Below are positions 47,543 through 56,389 of a stretch of 64,000 nt of DNA, in pieces. Position 1 is the first letter of the stretch. The number at the start of each line of letters is the position of its first letter. The notes beneath the pieces are model-generated. The model did not search any database. It worked only from the letters and a program-made list of their open reading frames with translations, and had not been told where the DNA came from. A program made the translations under genes and the position numbers. Origin of the DNA: Nostoc flagelliforme FACHB-838 (GTDB lineage Bacteria > Cyanobacteriota > Cyanobacteriia > Cyanobacteriales > Nostocaceae); the NCBI RefSeq assembly GCF_014698065.1, contig NZ_JACJSI010000011.1, positions 1 to 64,000 on the forward strand, written 5' to 3'.

Positions 47543-47938
47543 TTAACCTTTGCGTTTTGGTTGTCTGGGTGTAGTACTTACATCAGAGGAGTCGCCAAAA
47601 GTATCTCTTGCTTCGATCTGTTTAATTTTCATTTGTAAGTTCAAGTCATCACTGCTCACAATTGTTTCTAAATTTGCTAATCTCCGCTCTAGCAGTTCTA
47701 TTTGCTGCTGTTGCAAATAGTTAGTTTTTGCTTTTTGCTCATCAGAACGCCAAACAGCAACCGTACCCATAGCTGCACCACCAATAGCAACTAAAGGAAG
47801 AATAGCACCGCTTTTAGTAACGGCTGACAGTGGGATGCAAACTCCAAGAATGGCTACTGTAACTACCCAAATTCTTGTAGTGGCAGATAATCTGACATCT
47901 TGGTATTGTTCTAAATTAGGTTGAGATTTTTTAGCCAT
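47543..47938 (-). CDS. Conserved membrane protein with coiled coil
   Basis: A 131-residue protein starting MAKKSQPNLEQYQDVRLSAT at 47938. The frame is open further upstream to 48109, but those residues lack conserved character. Two membrane helices (IWVVTVAILGVCIPLSAV and ILPLVAIGGAAMGTVAVW) are followed by a coiled coil (NYLQQQQIELLERRLANLE) and a charged tail. Function unknown; similar small proteins appear common in cyanobacteria. Confidence 0.68.
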   Translation of the reverse strand: MAKKSQPNLEQYQDVRLSATTRIWVVTVAILGVCIPLSAVTKSGAILPLVAIGGAAMGTVAVWRSDEQKAKTNYLQQQQIELLERRLANLETIVSSDDLNLQMKIKQIEARDTFGDSSDVSTTPRQPKRKG

Positions 47939-48238
47939 AAGTTTATCCAAAGAAAAGTTATTTGCTAGATTGGCACAATTGTTTACTAAATTACTTCCTA
48001 CGATGGGGTTAAGTATAATTGCTATCTTAATATAGGAATAATTTTTGATTACTGAATCACTTCTAGGGAACAGGAAAAAAGGAATAAAGATATACTGAGT
48101 TTTGTGCAAAAATTAAGTATTAATCCTATTTTTTTGTAATTATAGTTACTCAGTTGTTGGCGATCGCTAGATTGGGATTGTTAGGAGCAGTTATACCTAG
48201 ACAATAGAAAAATTTTCAATGATATCAGAAATAACCAG
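47939..48238. other. Divergent intergenic region
   Basis: A 300-bp spacer between the divergent membrane protein and hydrolase genes, with a HIP1 site near 48162. Promoters for both genes are expected. Nothing else is recognised. Confidence 0.3.
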
Positions 48239-49219
48239 ATGACAGTTCGTGCTTTTTTCCAAGCTGCTAAAGTCGAAGGTTTCCAGCCTCCTTACGATAC
48301 CATTCACCTGAAAATTTTCTATCCAGCACAGATATCGAGGCGTAAAGTACAAACAAATAGGGAAATACCAGTTGATTTAGAAAAAGCACCTTTTCCAGTA
48401 GTGATTTTCTTCAACGGCATTAACTGTGATGCTCAACAATATCAATGGTTGGCGGTTAAACTCGCTGAACGTGGATTAGTGGTGATTCTCTTTAACTGGA
48501 TTGCAGAAGCTATACCAGGAATAATTAGTCTGACTCCAGGGGTTGATTTTGAAAAGGAAAAACCAACAATTTATCGTACTGTTCCCACTGCATCGGCTTT
48601 GCCAACACTGCTAGCGAAAGTGGAACAGTTACAGTCTGAGGGTATTTTAGCTGGAATGCTTGATCTACAAAGAATAATTTTAGGTGGACACTCCGCAGGT
48701 GGTAGAGTAGCGATCGAAAATGCTGATCCCCACTTTTTCCCTCAAGTCGCAGCATCCTTTAGTTATGGTTCACACACTATGGGAACGTTATTATTGGGGT
48801 ACGAAGCAGGTACTATCTTACCCTTACCAGATTCTGTACCCCTGCTACTGATAGGAGGAACCTGTGATGGAGTGATTGCGAACAATAGCGATCGCTATGG
48901 TATAACTCCTGGAAATGCTACCGCCCCAGTCATCCGTACATTCCAAGAAGCAATTACTGGCGGACGAAATGATAGCTATCTGGTACTTTTGGATGGGGCA
49001 AATCACTTTTCGATAGTTGACCCACTAGACTCCACCCTAGATACACCCTTGTTAGACTTTCCTGCCACCCAACCCCAAGAAAGCTTCCGTTTACTAATGG
49101 GTGAAATCATTAGTTTGTTTATTGACACTCATGTTCGCCACCAACCAGAAGCATCTCAGTCGCTTGAGCAATTATTGAATACTGCCAATCCTCTGATAAA
49201 ATCCTTTGAGCGTAAATAG
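48239..49219 (+). CDS. Alpha/beta hydrolase
   Basis: A 326-residue alpha/beta hydrolase with no signal peptide. FPVVIFFNGINCDAQQYQWL contains the oxyanion-hole strand. The nucleophile elbow is GGHSAGGRVA (Ser at about residue 158), the probable acid is in LLLIGGTCDGVIANNSDRYG, and the catalytic His is in LLDGANHFSIVD. The overall shape resembles the chlorophyllase and cutinase-like hydrolases; substrate unknown. The next gene begins 11 nt after its stop, so the pair is an operon. Confidence 0.85.
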   Translation: MTVRAFFQAAKVEGFQPPYDTIHLKIFYPAQISRRKVQTNREIPVDLEKAPFPVVIFFNGINCDAQQYQWLAVKLAERGLVVILFNWIAEAIPGIISLTPGVDFEKEKPTIYRTVPTASALPTLLAKVEQLQSEGILAGMLDLQRIILGGHSAGGRVAIENADPHFFPQVAASFSYGSHTMGTLLLGYEAGTILPLPDSVPLLLIGGTCDGVIANNSDRYGITPGNATAPVIRTFQEAITGGRNDSYLVLLDGANHFSIVDPLDSTLDTPLLDFPATQPQESFRLLMGEIISLFIDTHVRHQPEASQSLEQLLNTANPLIKSFERK

Positions 49220-49230
49220 TTAAATTTATT

Positions 49231-49908
49231 ATGACAAGTGCATCTTATATTTTTCTGGCTGGAGCAAGTCGCGGTGTTGGTCGAGAAATTGCTCAATATC
49301 TCACAGCCCAACAGCTAAAGGTAAGAGCTTTCCTCAGAACAGCAGCAGTTTCTGCTGAACTAGAAAAAATCGGTATTGAGATAGTCTTGGGAGATGCTTT
49401 GAATATTGCCGATGTAGAACGCGCAATGCTTACAGATGAACCTATTCACACCGTTATCAGTACAATTGGCGGTTTACCATCAGATGTAGAAAGACCGGAT
49501 TACCCTGGTAATAGAAATCTGATCGATGCAGCAGTTAAAGCTGGAGTACAAAAGTTTATTCTTGTATCTTCTATTGGTGCTGGCAATAGTGTTGTTGCTG
49601 CCTCACCCCAAGTTTTAGCGGTACTGGGAAAAGTTTTAGCTGAGAAAGACAAAGCTGAACAACACTTAATTGCCAGTGGACTCACCTACACAATCATCCG
49701 TCCTGGTGGACTAAAGTCAGAACCAGCAACGGGCAATGGTGTTTTAACTGAAGATCCGCACATTATTGGTAGCATAAATCGTGCAGATGTCGCACAGTTA
49801 GTCGGTCGCTGTTTAAATAGCGATAGCGCCAATAATAAAATTTTGTCAGCCATAGACCGAAATATGCAGTTTGGGCAAAGAGAATTTGCAGAATTTACTT
49901 TTGAGTAA
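49231..49908 (+). CDS. NAD(P)-binding SDR-like protein (atypical, NmrA-like)
   Basis: A 225-residue atypical short-chain dehydrogenase. The dinucleotide-binding motif is IFLAGASRGVGREIAQYL (GxxxGxGxx) at residues 7-24. FILVSSIGAG and TIIRPGGLKSEP match the NAD(P)-binding atypical SDR group. The usual catalytic YxxxK is not evident, so it may be a regulatory or non-classical enzyme. It is the second gene of a two-gene operon with the hydrolase and converges with the Rieske protein gene (1-nt gap). Confidence 0.87.
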   Translation: MTSASYIFLAGASRGVGREIAQYLTAQQLKVRAFLRTAAVSAELEKIGIEIVLGDALNIADVERAMLTDEPIHTVISTIGGLPSDVERPDYPGNRNLIDAAVKAGVQKFILVSSIGAGNSVVAASPQVLAVLGKVLAEKDKAEQHLIASGLTYTIIRPGGLKSEPATGNGVLTEDPHIIGSINRADVAQLVGRCLNSDSANNKILSAIDRNMQFGQREFAEFTFE

Positions 49909-49909
49909 T

Positions 49910-50962
49910 TTAAGCACGCCAACGGAGTATTTGACCCTTAACAGGATTCACAAATTCTCGTCCTTCAGCGACAGACTTAGCATACTCTCGCTTTAACTGG
50001 TAATACCATTGCGCCTGCATATCTGAGTCTTTAATCAGTCGCAGCACGGGATTATATTTCAAACCAATCTGCTGTTTTTCTACAACCGTTCGGTCTTGGT
50101 CAATAAAAGTCCGCGCCAGCACATGTAACAATGGTTTGAAAAATCCTACCCAAGGAAGCGTCCAATAAAGAGCAAAAGTTACCTCAGTTTCGGTGTCTGA
50201 AATTGGTGTAACCGCCGTCAAATTAACGACTCGATGTTTACCAATGGTGGTTTCTTCGATTCTGACTCCAGGTAAACGAAAAGAAATCTCCGTTTCCGGG
50301 ACACCACCGCCAATCAGCCAGTATAATCGACCGCCGTTTTCTGGTAATCGGTGTCGTCGCATCGTAAAGCCGTAGGGCGAAGCATCAAATTGCTTCACTT
50401 CTTCATGCAGTTGTTCACTTCGCCACCACCAAGCGCGATGAACATAAGGTGAATGAGCAGGATCCATCAGACCTACCACTGCGTGATCTATAAAACAAGG
50501 GAATTTTACCACTTCTACGAACTGGTGAGAGCGATCGCCAAACCCTGGAATTACTGGAATTTCCATCTCAGAAGCAGGTTGAGGGTTATCGGGATCAGCT
50601 ATATATATCCAGATATTCCCTTGGGCTTCCCGGATTGCATAAGACTTTACGTCGAAGCGACTCAAATCCATCTGCTGTTCCTCCACAAGAGAAGGTATCG
50701 CAGTACAGCGCCCAGCAGAGTTAAAGCGCCAACCGTGGTAACAGCATTCAACTTCCTGCCCATTGAATCTCCCACAACTCAAGGGGACACCACGATGGGG
50801 ACAAATATCCGTCATTACAGACACTTTACCATCCTGGCCGCGAACTAACAGCACCGGTTCTCCTAAGAAAATGCGGCTGATCATCATACCTGGCTTGATC
50901 TGATCGCTAGGCAAAGCATAGTACCAAGTATTACGTAATACAAAATTATCGTTATTTTTCAT
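49910..50962 (-). CDS. Rieske (2Fe-2S) aromatic ring-hydroxylating dioxygenase-like protein
   Basis: A 350-residue protein if started at ATG 50962 (MKNNDNFVLRNTWYYALPSD); an upstream ATG at 50989 is less likely. The Rieske ligands are in DICPHRGVPLS (Cys, His) and CCYHGWRF (Cys, His). The C-terminal catalytic half has the mononuclear iron region DHAVVGLMDPAHSPYVHRAW. Related cyanobacterial proteins include pheophorbide a oxygenase-like and other C-H oxygenases. It needs an external reductase such as ferredoxin. Substrate unknown. Confidence 0.88.
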   Translation of the reverse strand: MKNNDNFVLRNTWYYALPSDQIKPGMMISRIFLGEPVLLVRGQDGKVSVMTDICPHRGVPLSCGRFNGQEVECCYHGWRFNSAGRCTAIPSLVEEQQMDLSRFDVKSYAIREAQGNIWIYIADPDNPQPASEMEIPVIPGFGDRSHQFVEVVKFPCFIDHAVVGLMDPAHSPYVHRAWWWRSEQLHEEVKQFDASPYGFTMRRHRLPENGGRLYWLIGGGVPETEISFRLPGVRIEETTIGKHRVVNLTAVTPISDTETEVTFALYWTLPWVGFFKPLLHVLARTFIDQDRTVVEKQQIGLKYNPVLRLIKDSDMQAQWYYQLKREYAKSVAEGREFVNPVKGQILRWRA

Positions 50963-51145
50963 AACTAATGGCCTCTGCCTTTGACACAACGAAAGTCCTG
51001 GTTTGTGGAAAGGAAGGTGATGCTGGAAAACATTCTTTCAGATTTTTAATTGCTGTAGGTAAATTCAACTGATACACTTTTTGATCGTGTTCGTAATTCT
51101 CTCAGATTTAGGTTGTTCTGGGATAATTACAGGTTTAAAATTGCA

Positions 51146-51583
51146 TTATTCGCCAGAAATTTGTACAAATACTGTTCTTTGACGCGGGCCATCCAACTCA
51201 AAAAACAACACAGATTGCCAGGTTCCCAAAGCTAATTTACCATCCACAATGGGAATTATCTCACTAGTGGTCAGCATCATTGCCATTAAATGAGAGTGAG
51301 CATTAATCGGCTCATCTTCTGGGACATCTCTTAAATGCAAGTCATTATGTAAATAGCTGTCTGATTCCGGTGCTAATTTTTGCAAGAATATTTTTATATC
51401 TTCTAATAATCTAACTTCATTTTCATTGATAGATAACGCTGTTGTAGTGTGTTGAGAAAATACTAAAACTTGTCCATTTTTAATTGATGCTGAGGCAATA
51501 AAATCTTGGATTTGTGAGGTAATATTATAAATATTAATTTTTGGCTCAGTTTCAATTTCAATTAACTTATTAATAATTGACAT
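51146..51583 (-). CDS. YjbQ family protein (UPF0047)
   Basis: A 145-residue YjbQ protein. Signature residues: VFSQHTTTALSINENE, then LHNDLHLRDVPEDEPINAHS and HLMAMMLTTSEIIPIVDGKL, and LGTWQSVLFFELDGPRQRTV. Members have weak thiamine-phosphate synthase activity in vitro, and their cellular role is uncertain. It is complete and a single gene. Confidence 0.93.
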   Translation of the reverse strand: MSIINKLIEIETEPKINIYNITSQIQDFIASASIKNGQVLVFSQHTTTALSINENEVRLLEDIKIFLQKLAPESDSYLHNDLHLRDVPEDEPINAHSHLMAMMLTTSEIIPIVDGKLALGTWQSVLFFELDGPRQRTVFVQISGE

Positions 51584-51690
51584 CTGTTGAATTTTATATT
51601 TGGGATTGTGAACGAGGTACGCTAAAGCAGCTTAACGCCCTTATAAATTTAAGGAAAATCTAAAATCTCAAAATCAAAATTGAATGACTC

Positions 51691-52860
51691 CTAGCTCCTA
51701 ACTATAGTTTCCAAACCCAGCACTAATCTCTCTATACCTTCTTTTGCCGTCTCTTTTTGCAGCGCCCCATAAGCAACACGGAGATAGCATCCGTCATCCA
51801 TGCCAAAGGTTGTACCTGGAATAACCGCTACTTTATGTTCCTGAATCAGTCTTTTGACTAATTCAAAAGCATCCATCTGGGTATGAACTTTGAGGAAAAA
51901 ATAGAAAGCACCATTGGCAGGAATAATACTACATAAGCCTTGTAGACGATTAAGGGAGTCTAATACTAGTTGGCGTACTTGAGCAATGGCTCCTATATTA
52001 GTTTTCAGATACTCCTCTTTTGCTTGCAATGCCCCTAAAGCTGCATATTGAGAAATTACTGGTGGACAAATCAAAATTGTATCCTGGACTTTTTTGACGG
52101 CGACAAGCAAATGTTTGGGAATCACCATGTAGCCAATACGCCAACTAGCAAAACCGTATGCTTTGGAAAGGCTATAAAGAGAAATTGTGTACTTGCTACT
52201 ATTATCAAATGCACCAGGTGAAATGTGTTTTATCCCGTTATAGGTAAAGTATTCATAAGCTTCATCGCTGATGTGATAGATACTGCGAGTAGCACAAATT
52301 TGATTTACTTGACCCAATGCCGCTTCAGAATAGACAACTCCAGTCGGGTTATTCGGTGAAATTGTCACCACAGCCCGTGTTTTGGGAGTTATTGCTTGAG
52401 CGATCGCATCTGGGCGTAATTGGTAATTTTCATCCGTCGCCACTAACACCGCACGACAACCAGCCATTGCGATCGCCATTTCGTGGTTGAAATAGTAAGG
52501 CGTATTCAGAATAATTTCGTCACCTGGGTTAGTGATAGCAAGAATGGCATTCATAAATCCCATATTGCTCCCGGCTGTCACAACGATGCAGTTTTCCCCA
52601 TTGATTTCAATGCCGTTGAAGGCTTGCAATTTTGCTGCAAGTGCTGACAGCAACGGGGGAATTCCCTCAACTGATTTGTATAAATTATTAGCAGGTTCAG
52701 CTAAAAATCTGGCTAAAAATTCTCTGGCTTCATCTGGTGGGTTGTAATAAACAACACCTTGTCCTAAAGAAATTGTTCCAGGAGAATTTTTAATCAGTTC
52801 CCCAACCACAGGAATAATCGGTGACTGTACCGCCTGCATACGAGAGGTTAGGGATTCCAT
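51691..52860 (-). CDS. PLP-dependent aminotransferase (class I/II)
   Basis: A 389-residue fold-type I aminotransferase. The PLP lysine is in SLSKAYGFASWRIGYMV (Lys at about residue 233). SPNNPTGVVYSE contains the conserved Asn, and HISDEAYEYFTYNG the Asp and Tyr that bind the pyridine ring; LRVAYGAL carries the carboxylate-binding Arg. It is closest in style to aspartate or aromatic aminotransferases, but the substrate cannot be set from sequence. Confidence 0.93.
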   Translation of the reverse strand: MESLTSRMQAVQSPIIPVVGELIKNSPGTISLGQGVVYYNPPDEAREFLARFLAEPANNLYKSVEGIPPLLSALAAKLQAFNGIEINGENCIVVTAGSNMGFMNAILAITNPGDEIILNTPYYFNHEMAIAMAGCRAVLVATDENYQLRPDAIAQAITPKTRAVVTISPNNPTGVVYSEAALGQVNQICATRSIYHISDEAYEYFTYNGIKHISPGAFDNSSKYTISLYSLSKAYGFASWRIGYMVIPKHLLVAVKKVQDTILICPPVISQYAALGALQAKEEYLKTNIGAIAQVRQLVLDSLNRLQGLCSIIPANGAFYFFLKVHTQMDAFELVKRLIQEHKVAVIPGTTFGMDDGCYLRVAYGALQKETAKEGIERLVLGLETIVRS

Positions 52861-53041
52861 ATTTTCATGCCTATTTGTCTGATTTTTGTATCTTTTGCTA
52901 AGGGAGCAATTGACTAGTAGTCATATATCCCAACTGCTCTTTATTGAAAGAGACGCAAAGAGCAACAGAGTGGAAGAGATGGAGAATCCCTCTCTTAAAT
53001 CCCCATGTAAGTGCATCCCTGCGTCTCCCGAATTTCAAAAT

Positions 53042-53260
53042 TTAGTCAATCGAAATTTGCTGAGGGCCACTGGCTTTGCCATTATGTGCGTCTGTTGTGT
53101 TACTGGTGTAACTATTTGAGCGAATCTGTTTATCCAGCCAGCTTTTAACGGGATCATCTGCAAGATTGAGCCGAAGCACACCAGAGAAGAACCCACCCAC
53201 AAATGAGACTGGATGCTGAGTAAATTCTTTGAATATAGGTGACAATTCATTAATAAACAT
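53042..53260 (-). CDS. Small conserved hypothetical protein
   Basis: A 72-residue protein starting MFINELSPIFKEFTQHPVSF at 53260, with AGGAG 8 nt upstream. An amphipathic helix and a hydrophobic patch (FVGGFFSGVLRLNLADDPVK, with a WLDKQI continuation) are followed by a polar tail. A competing frame at 53035-53250 has worse composition. Proteins of this shape look common in cyanobacteria; the function is unknown. Confidence 0.65.
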   Translation of the reverse strand: MFINELSPIFKEFTQHPVSFVGGFFSGVLRLNLADDPVKSWLDKQIRSNSYTSNTTDAHNGKASGPQQISID

Positions 53261-53581
53261 TAAGAGACTCCTGGCACTGCCGTAAAAAATTATTACCTCT
53301 TAATTGATCGTAACGTGTTGAGCGATGTAGGGCATGGGACATCGGGCATTAGACTTCTTGCATAAGTCGGGAAAAAGGGAAGGGGGAAGGTGGGGCCCCC
53401 TCTGGGGATAAGGGGCGGGGGAAAAGGTTTTGTATTGTCCACTTCCCCTTTAACCTTTAGCCTTTTCCCCCCTCTTGCAAAAAGCACTTTTGTAAGAGGT
53501 CTATTGATTATTTTCCTCTACTTCCCAGACCCCCTTATCCCCAGAGGGGCCCCACATTCCCCAGCCCCCAGTCATTTCACC
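53261..53581. other. Intergenic region with MITE-like element
   Basis: A 321-bp stretch largely filled by the element at 53350-53503 and by a copy of the CCCCTTATCCCCAGAGGGGC repeat. No gene. Confidence 0.45.
53350..53503. mobile_element. MITE-like element, TAGAC(C/T)TCTTGCA family, long form
   Basis: Ends TAGACTTCTTGCA and TGTAAGAGGTCTA are near complements, as in the shorter element in the cyclase pseudogene (14601-14704). The interior is purine-rich at the left and pyrimidine-rich at the right and includes the GGGGCCCCCTCTGGGGATAA repeat. About 154 bp, non-coding. Confidence 0.65.
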
Positions 53582-54655
53582 TTATGCGCTTGGTTGCTGA
53601 TCGGGAAACATACACTTGTCAGAATCACAACCACTAGGGCCAGCTTCTGCCATTTCGCCTAAATCGTAGCGGCTTAAGACTGCACAGAAATCATCTGTTT
53701 TGCGCCGTGCTTTAACTTCTTGATTCAAGCGAGTATAGGTTGATTTGTCTATTGGTTCAAATGGCAAACGTGGGAATGATTGCAAATCGTCAAAACGAGC
53801 TAAAAGAGCGGCTGAAATATATCCTTCATCATTCTGGATAGTTTCGTAGATTCGCTGTCCTAAAGGTTCGATTTCATCAGAGCGAAGTTCTAAAGTTGCT
53901 GATGTGTTGTGAGTCACATACCAACGTTGAACCTGAAGGACAAAATCAAATTGGGCTAAGACTGAAAACTTAGAAACATCAATTTCATCAGCACCTGGTA
54001 AATCAGCCCAAGATACAGAAACAGGAATTTCTACTAACCATTCACTCACCCGTGAGTCAAAAGGATCGTTGAGCAAATTGCCCTGTTCATCTTTATCTGA
54101 TTGAGAGGGAATGACGTTGTAACCGTAGTCAATACAAGCTAAGGCTACTGGGTCATTTTTGCCGAAGGTGATGCGGCGAATAAATCTTTGCGCTTTCGGG
54201 GGATGCCATCCTGAACTAGCATTAGTTAATAATGCCTTCGTGCCACTAGGTTGAACTGTGGTACAGCGATTTGGACGTTTGAAATTATGGCGATCGCAAT
54301 AATCCCAAACTACCCGATGTACAATATCTTTCCAAGAACTTAGATATTTTTCTTCCTCACGCTTGAAAGCTAATCCTTGTGGAGTTGCAGGTCTTCCGGC
54401 TTCCCACCAGCGCAGCCAATCAACGCCAAAAGCATGGACAAAGAAATCAAATAAACCTGTAAAAGAAACTCCTACAATCGGGTCTAATTCACGGCTGTAT
54501 TGATAGCGTGGTTCCAAAAATTTGTGATTTAAAAGTACTGCTACAGATAGCGCCCCAGCAGTGAAAGCTTCCTCCTGTTCTTTGTAGTTATATGGATCGA
54601 TTTGATTAAGGTGAACCTCTGACAAATTGCAGTGGAAATTACTACCGATGATTTC
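53582..54655 (-). CDS. nrdJ: Class II ribonucleotide reductase, exon 2
   Basis: The 3' exon of nrdJ, 357 residues beginning EIIGSNFHCNLSEVHLNQID. This is the conserved continuation of the NPCG-E motif that ends exon 1; the reading frame is kept exactly across the intron. Conserved parts are GVSFTGLFDFFVHAFGVDWL, RCTTVQPSGTKALLTNASSG with the PSGT phosphate loop, and the C-terminal redox pair in SGCDSDKCMFP. The adenosylcobalamin-dependent enzyme reduces ribonucleotides for DNA synthesis with or without oxygen. No intein is seen, unlike some cyanobacterial relatives. Joined length with exon 1 is 766 residues. Confidence 0.92.
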   Translation of the reverse strand, partial: EIIGSNFHCNLSEVHLNQIDPYNYKEQEEAFTAGALSVAVLLNHKFLEPRYQYSRELDPIVGVSFTGLFDFFVHAFGVDWLRWWEAGRPATPQGLAFKREEEKYLSSWKDIVHRVVWDYCDRHNFKRPNRCTTVQPSGTKALLTNASSGWHPPKAQRFIRRITFGKNDPVALACIDYGYNVIPSQSDKDEQGNLLNDPFDSRVSEWLVEIPVSVSWADLPGADEIDVSKFSVLAQFDFVLQVQRWYVTHNTSATLELRSDEIEPLGQRIYETIQNDEGYISAALLARFDDLQSFPRLPFEPIDKSTYTRLNQEVKARRKTDDFCAVLSRYDLGEMAEAGPSGCDSDKCMFPDQQPSA

Positions 54656-54943
54656 CAGATTTGTTACCCTAGAGGCTTTTTATCCCCTAGTTCTACTGCT
54701 TGATTATTCGCAGTAGCTCCGCGTACCTTTTACAGATGTGACTTCAGATAATAAAAGTATTTTTCACATCCGCCCCCGCACTCTTGGAGAGATTATATTC
54801 TAGACACCAATTTTCGATGTAATCTAGTTTCACTCTCTACGCTGTACGGTATCAAAGGCTTTTTACTTCCTTTGATTACCACGGGATTAGCATCTCAGCT
54901 TTCCCCGTTTTTGCGAGGTTTTTAACGTGAGGCAAAATCAATT
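54656..54943 (-). ncRNA. Group I intron in nrdJ, 288 nt, no ORF
   Basis: The intron separates codons for NPCG and EIIGSNF. It obeys the group I rules: the 5' exon ends in U (CCGTGTGGT) and the intron ends in G (...AAATCTG). The internal guide GCCTCAC, 10 nt into the intron, pairs with exon GTGTGGT with a U-G wobble at the splice site, giving a P1 helix with one mismatch. Translation without splicing would hit TGA after one extra codon. It has no homing endonuclease gene. I did not model the full core (P3-P8). Confidence 0.85.
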
Positions 54944-56170
54944 ACCACACGGATTTAAACCGTAACGAGCTAAACGATGTTCTAACTCATTAACATCAAG
55001 ATTTGAATAACGTTCTTCTAACCACTGTTTTGCTATTCCTTGTTCATAAGCTTGTAAAAATTCAACTTTCAAAGCTTGTGTTGGCAGCAAATCAATGTTT
55101 GATCGCGCGACGGCTTCACCTGCCCATTGAATCGCTCCCTCGCCACTATAATATTGTTTGCGGACGGCATCAAGACATTCTTCTAAGGTCGGCTTGCAGT
55201 GAAAAACTCTCGTATGGTTCGCCATCCTGAGTGCATCACGCTCCGGATCAATTCGCCAGTTGCCATTTTCATCTTGTTGCCATAAATTATCTTTGGCCGT
55301 GGCTGCTAGGTTATCGCCAGAATCAAACTGACGCATCCCCGCGCTTCTTCGGATATTGCCTGCAACAATTGTTACAGCAGCCTGATCGATTAACAGACAA
55401 CATTCAACTGAACTTAATTGTCGTCCTCTAGCTTTATTCAGGATGGAGGCACAACGCTGATAAAGTCCGGGCAATTTCACAGGATTAGCAACTCCTCCAA
55501 AGCCGTTGAGAGTTTCTCCTGCTTTTCGGACATCACTGATATCAACTAATACTTCAACTTCTGCTGAAAACTGTTCATTCGTGGAGAGTTCTAATAGGGC
55601 TTGATATGATTCAACCCAACCTTCACGGCTATCTCCAACGTGAATAATGACGTTATTGCCTTCTATATGAGTTTGAGTATATTCACGTCGCAGTTGCACA
55701 GGAGTGCTGCCAATTTCACCTTGGACAGTGACATTCAGTTGATTACGGATAGGAGGTAATTGGTTAATAAATTGTGGTTCTAGGACGGCTCCAGTACCAC
55801 AGCCCATCATTGCCAAATCCATCATTAATCCGAAGGCACTCCAGTCTTCGAGATTGGTAGAGGTGCAATTATAAGCCCCGGAAAAGTTCTTAGGCTTGGT
55901 TATCCAGTCTGTACCACCAACCCATAGCCAGCGCCCACTGGGCATGGCTTTCAAGTTGCGCTGCATCTTATCCAGTATGGCAGCTTCTTCTTGAGTTAGC
56001 TTTCCCAACTCCACTAAACCGAGTAGAGTGCGATCGCATACCTCATCCCATGTTTCCCTTAGTCCCGCCTTTGTGCGACGGCTATAGGTTCTAAAAAATA
56101 CGGGATTAGCAGCCGGTGCTGTTTCGGGAAACTTTGCACTCTGGCGTTTTCTTTCTAGCTCTCGAACCAT
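54944..56170 (-). CDS. nrdJ: Class II ribonucleotide reductase, exon 1
   Basis: The 5' exon of nrdJ, 409 residues starting MVRELERKRQSAKFPETAPA. It contains the substrate and catalytic part, with GRWLWVGGTDWITKPKNFSG, NCTSTNLEDW with the first active-site Cys, MMDLAMMGCGTGAVLEPQF, and GNIRRSAGMRQFDSGD. It ends in LNPCG, whose Cys is the thiyl-radical residue and whose next Glu is supplied by exon 2. Unspliced, the frame ends with one extra Asn and a TGA. Combined with exon 2 it forms the monomeric, B12-dependent reductase typical of cyanobacteria. Confidence 0.93.
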
Positions 56171-56389
56171 ATATTAAGTGTCTTGCGTTCTTGTTGCGTG
56201 CGGACAGATTATGACTATACGCCAAGTAGTTTGAGTATTAAAGATTGTCAAATTGTCCACTTTACGCTAGCTCTACCCTGCACTAATTACAGCAGAAATT
56301 TATGATGTATAATGTCTCTCACTCTTGGGTGGAAGATATATAGTCGGTTTTAATTAGCACATATTCAATTATGAGTAAATTATTTTTAT

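Noticed and set aside
53582-54625. The nrdJ 3' part as a separate gene with a TTG start
   Set aside because: The preceding 30 nt encode EIIGSNFHCN, which continues exon 1 exactly; it is an exon and not a separate start.
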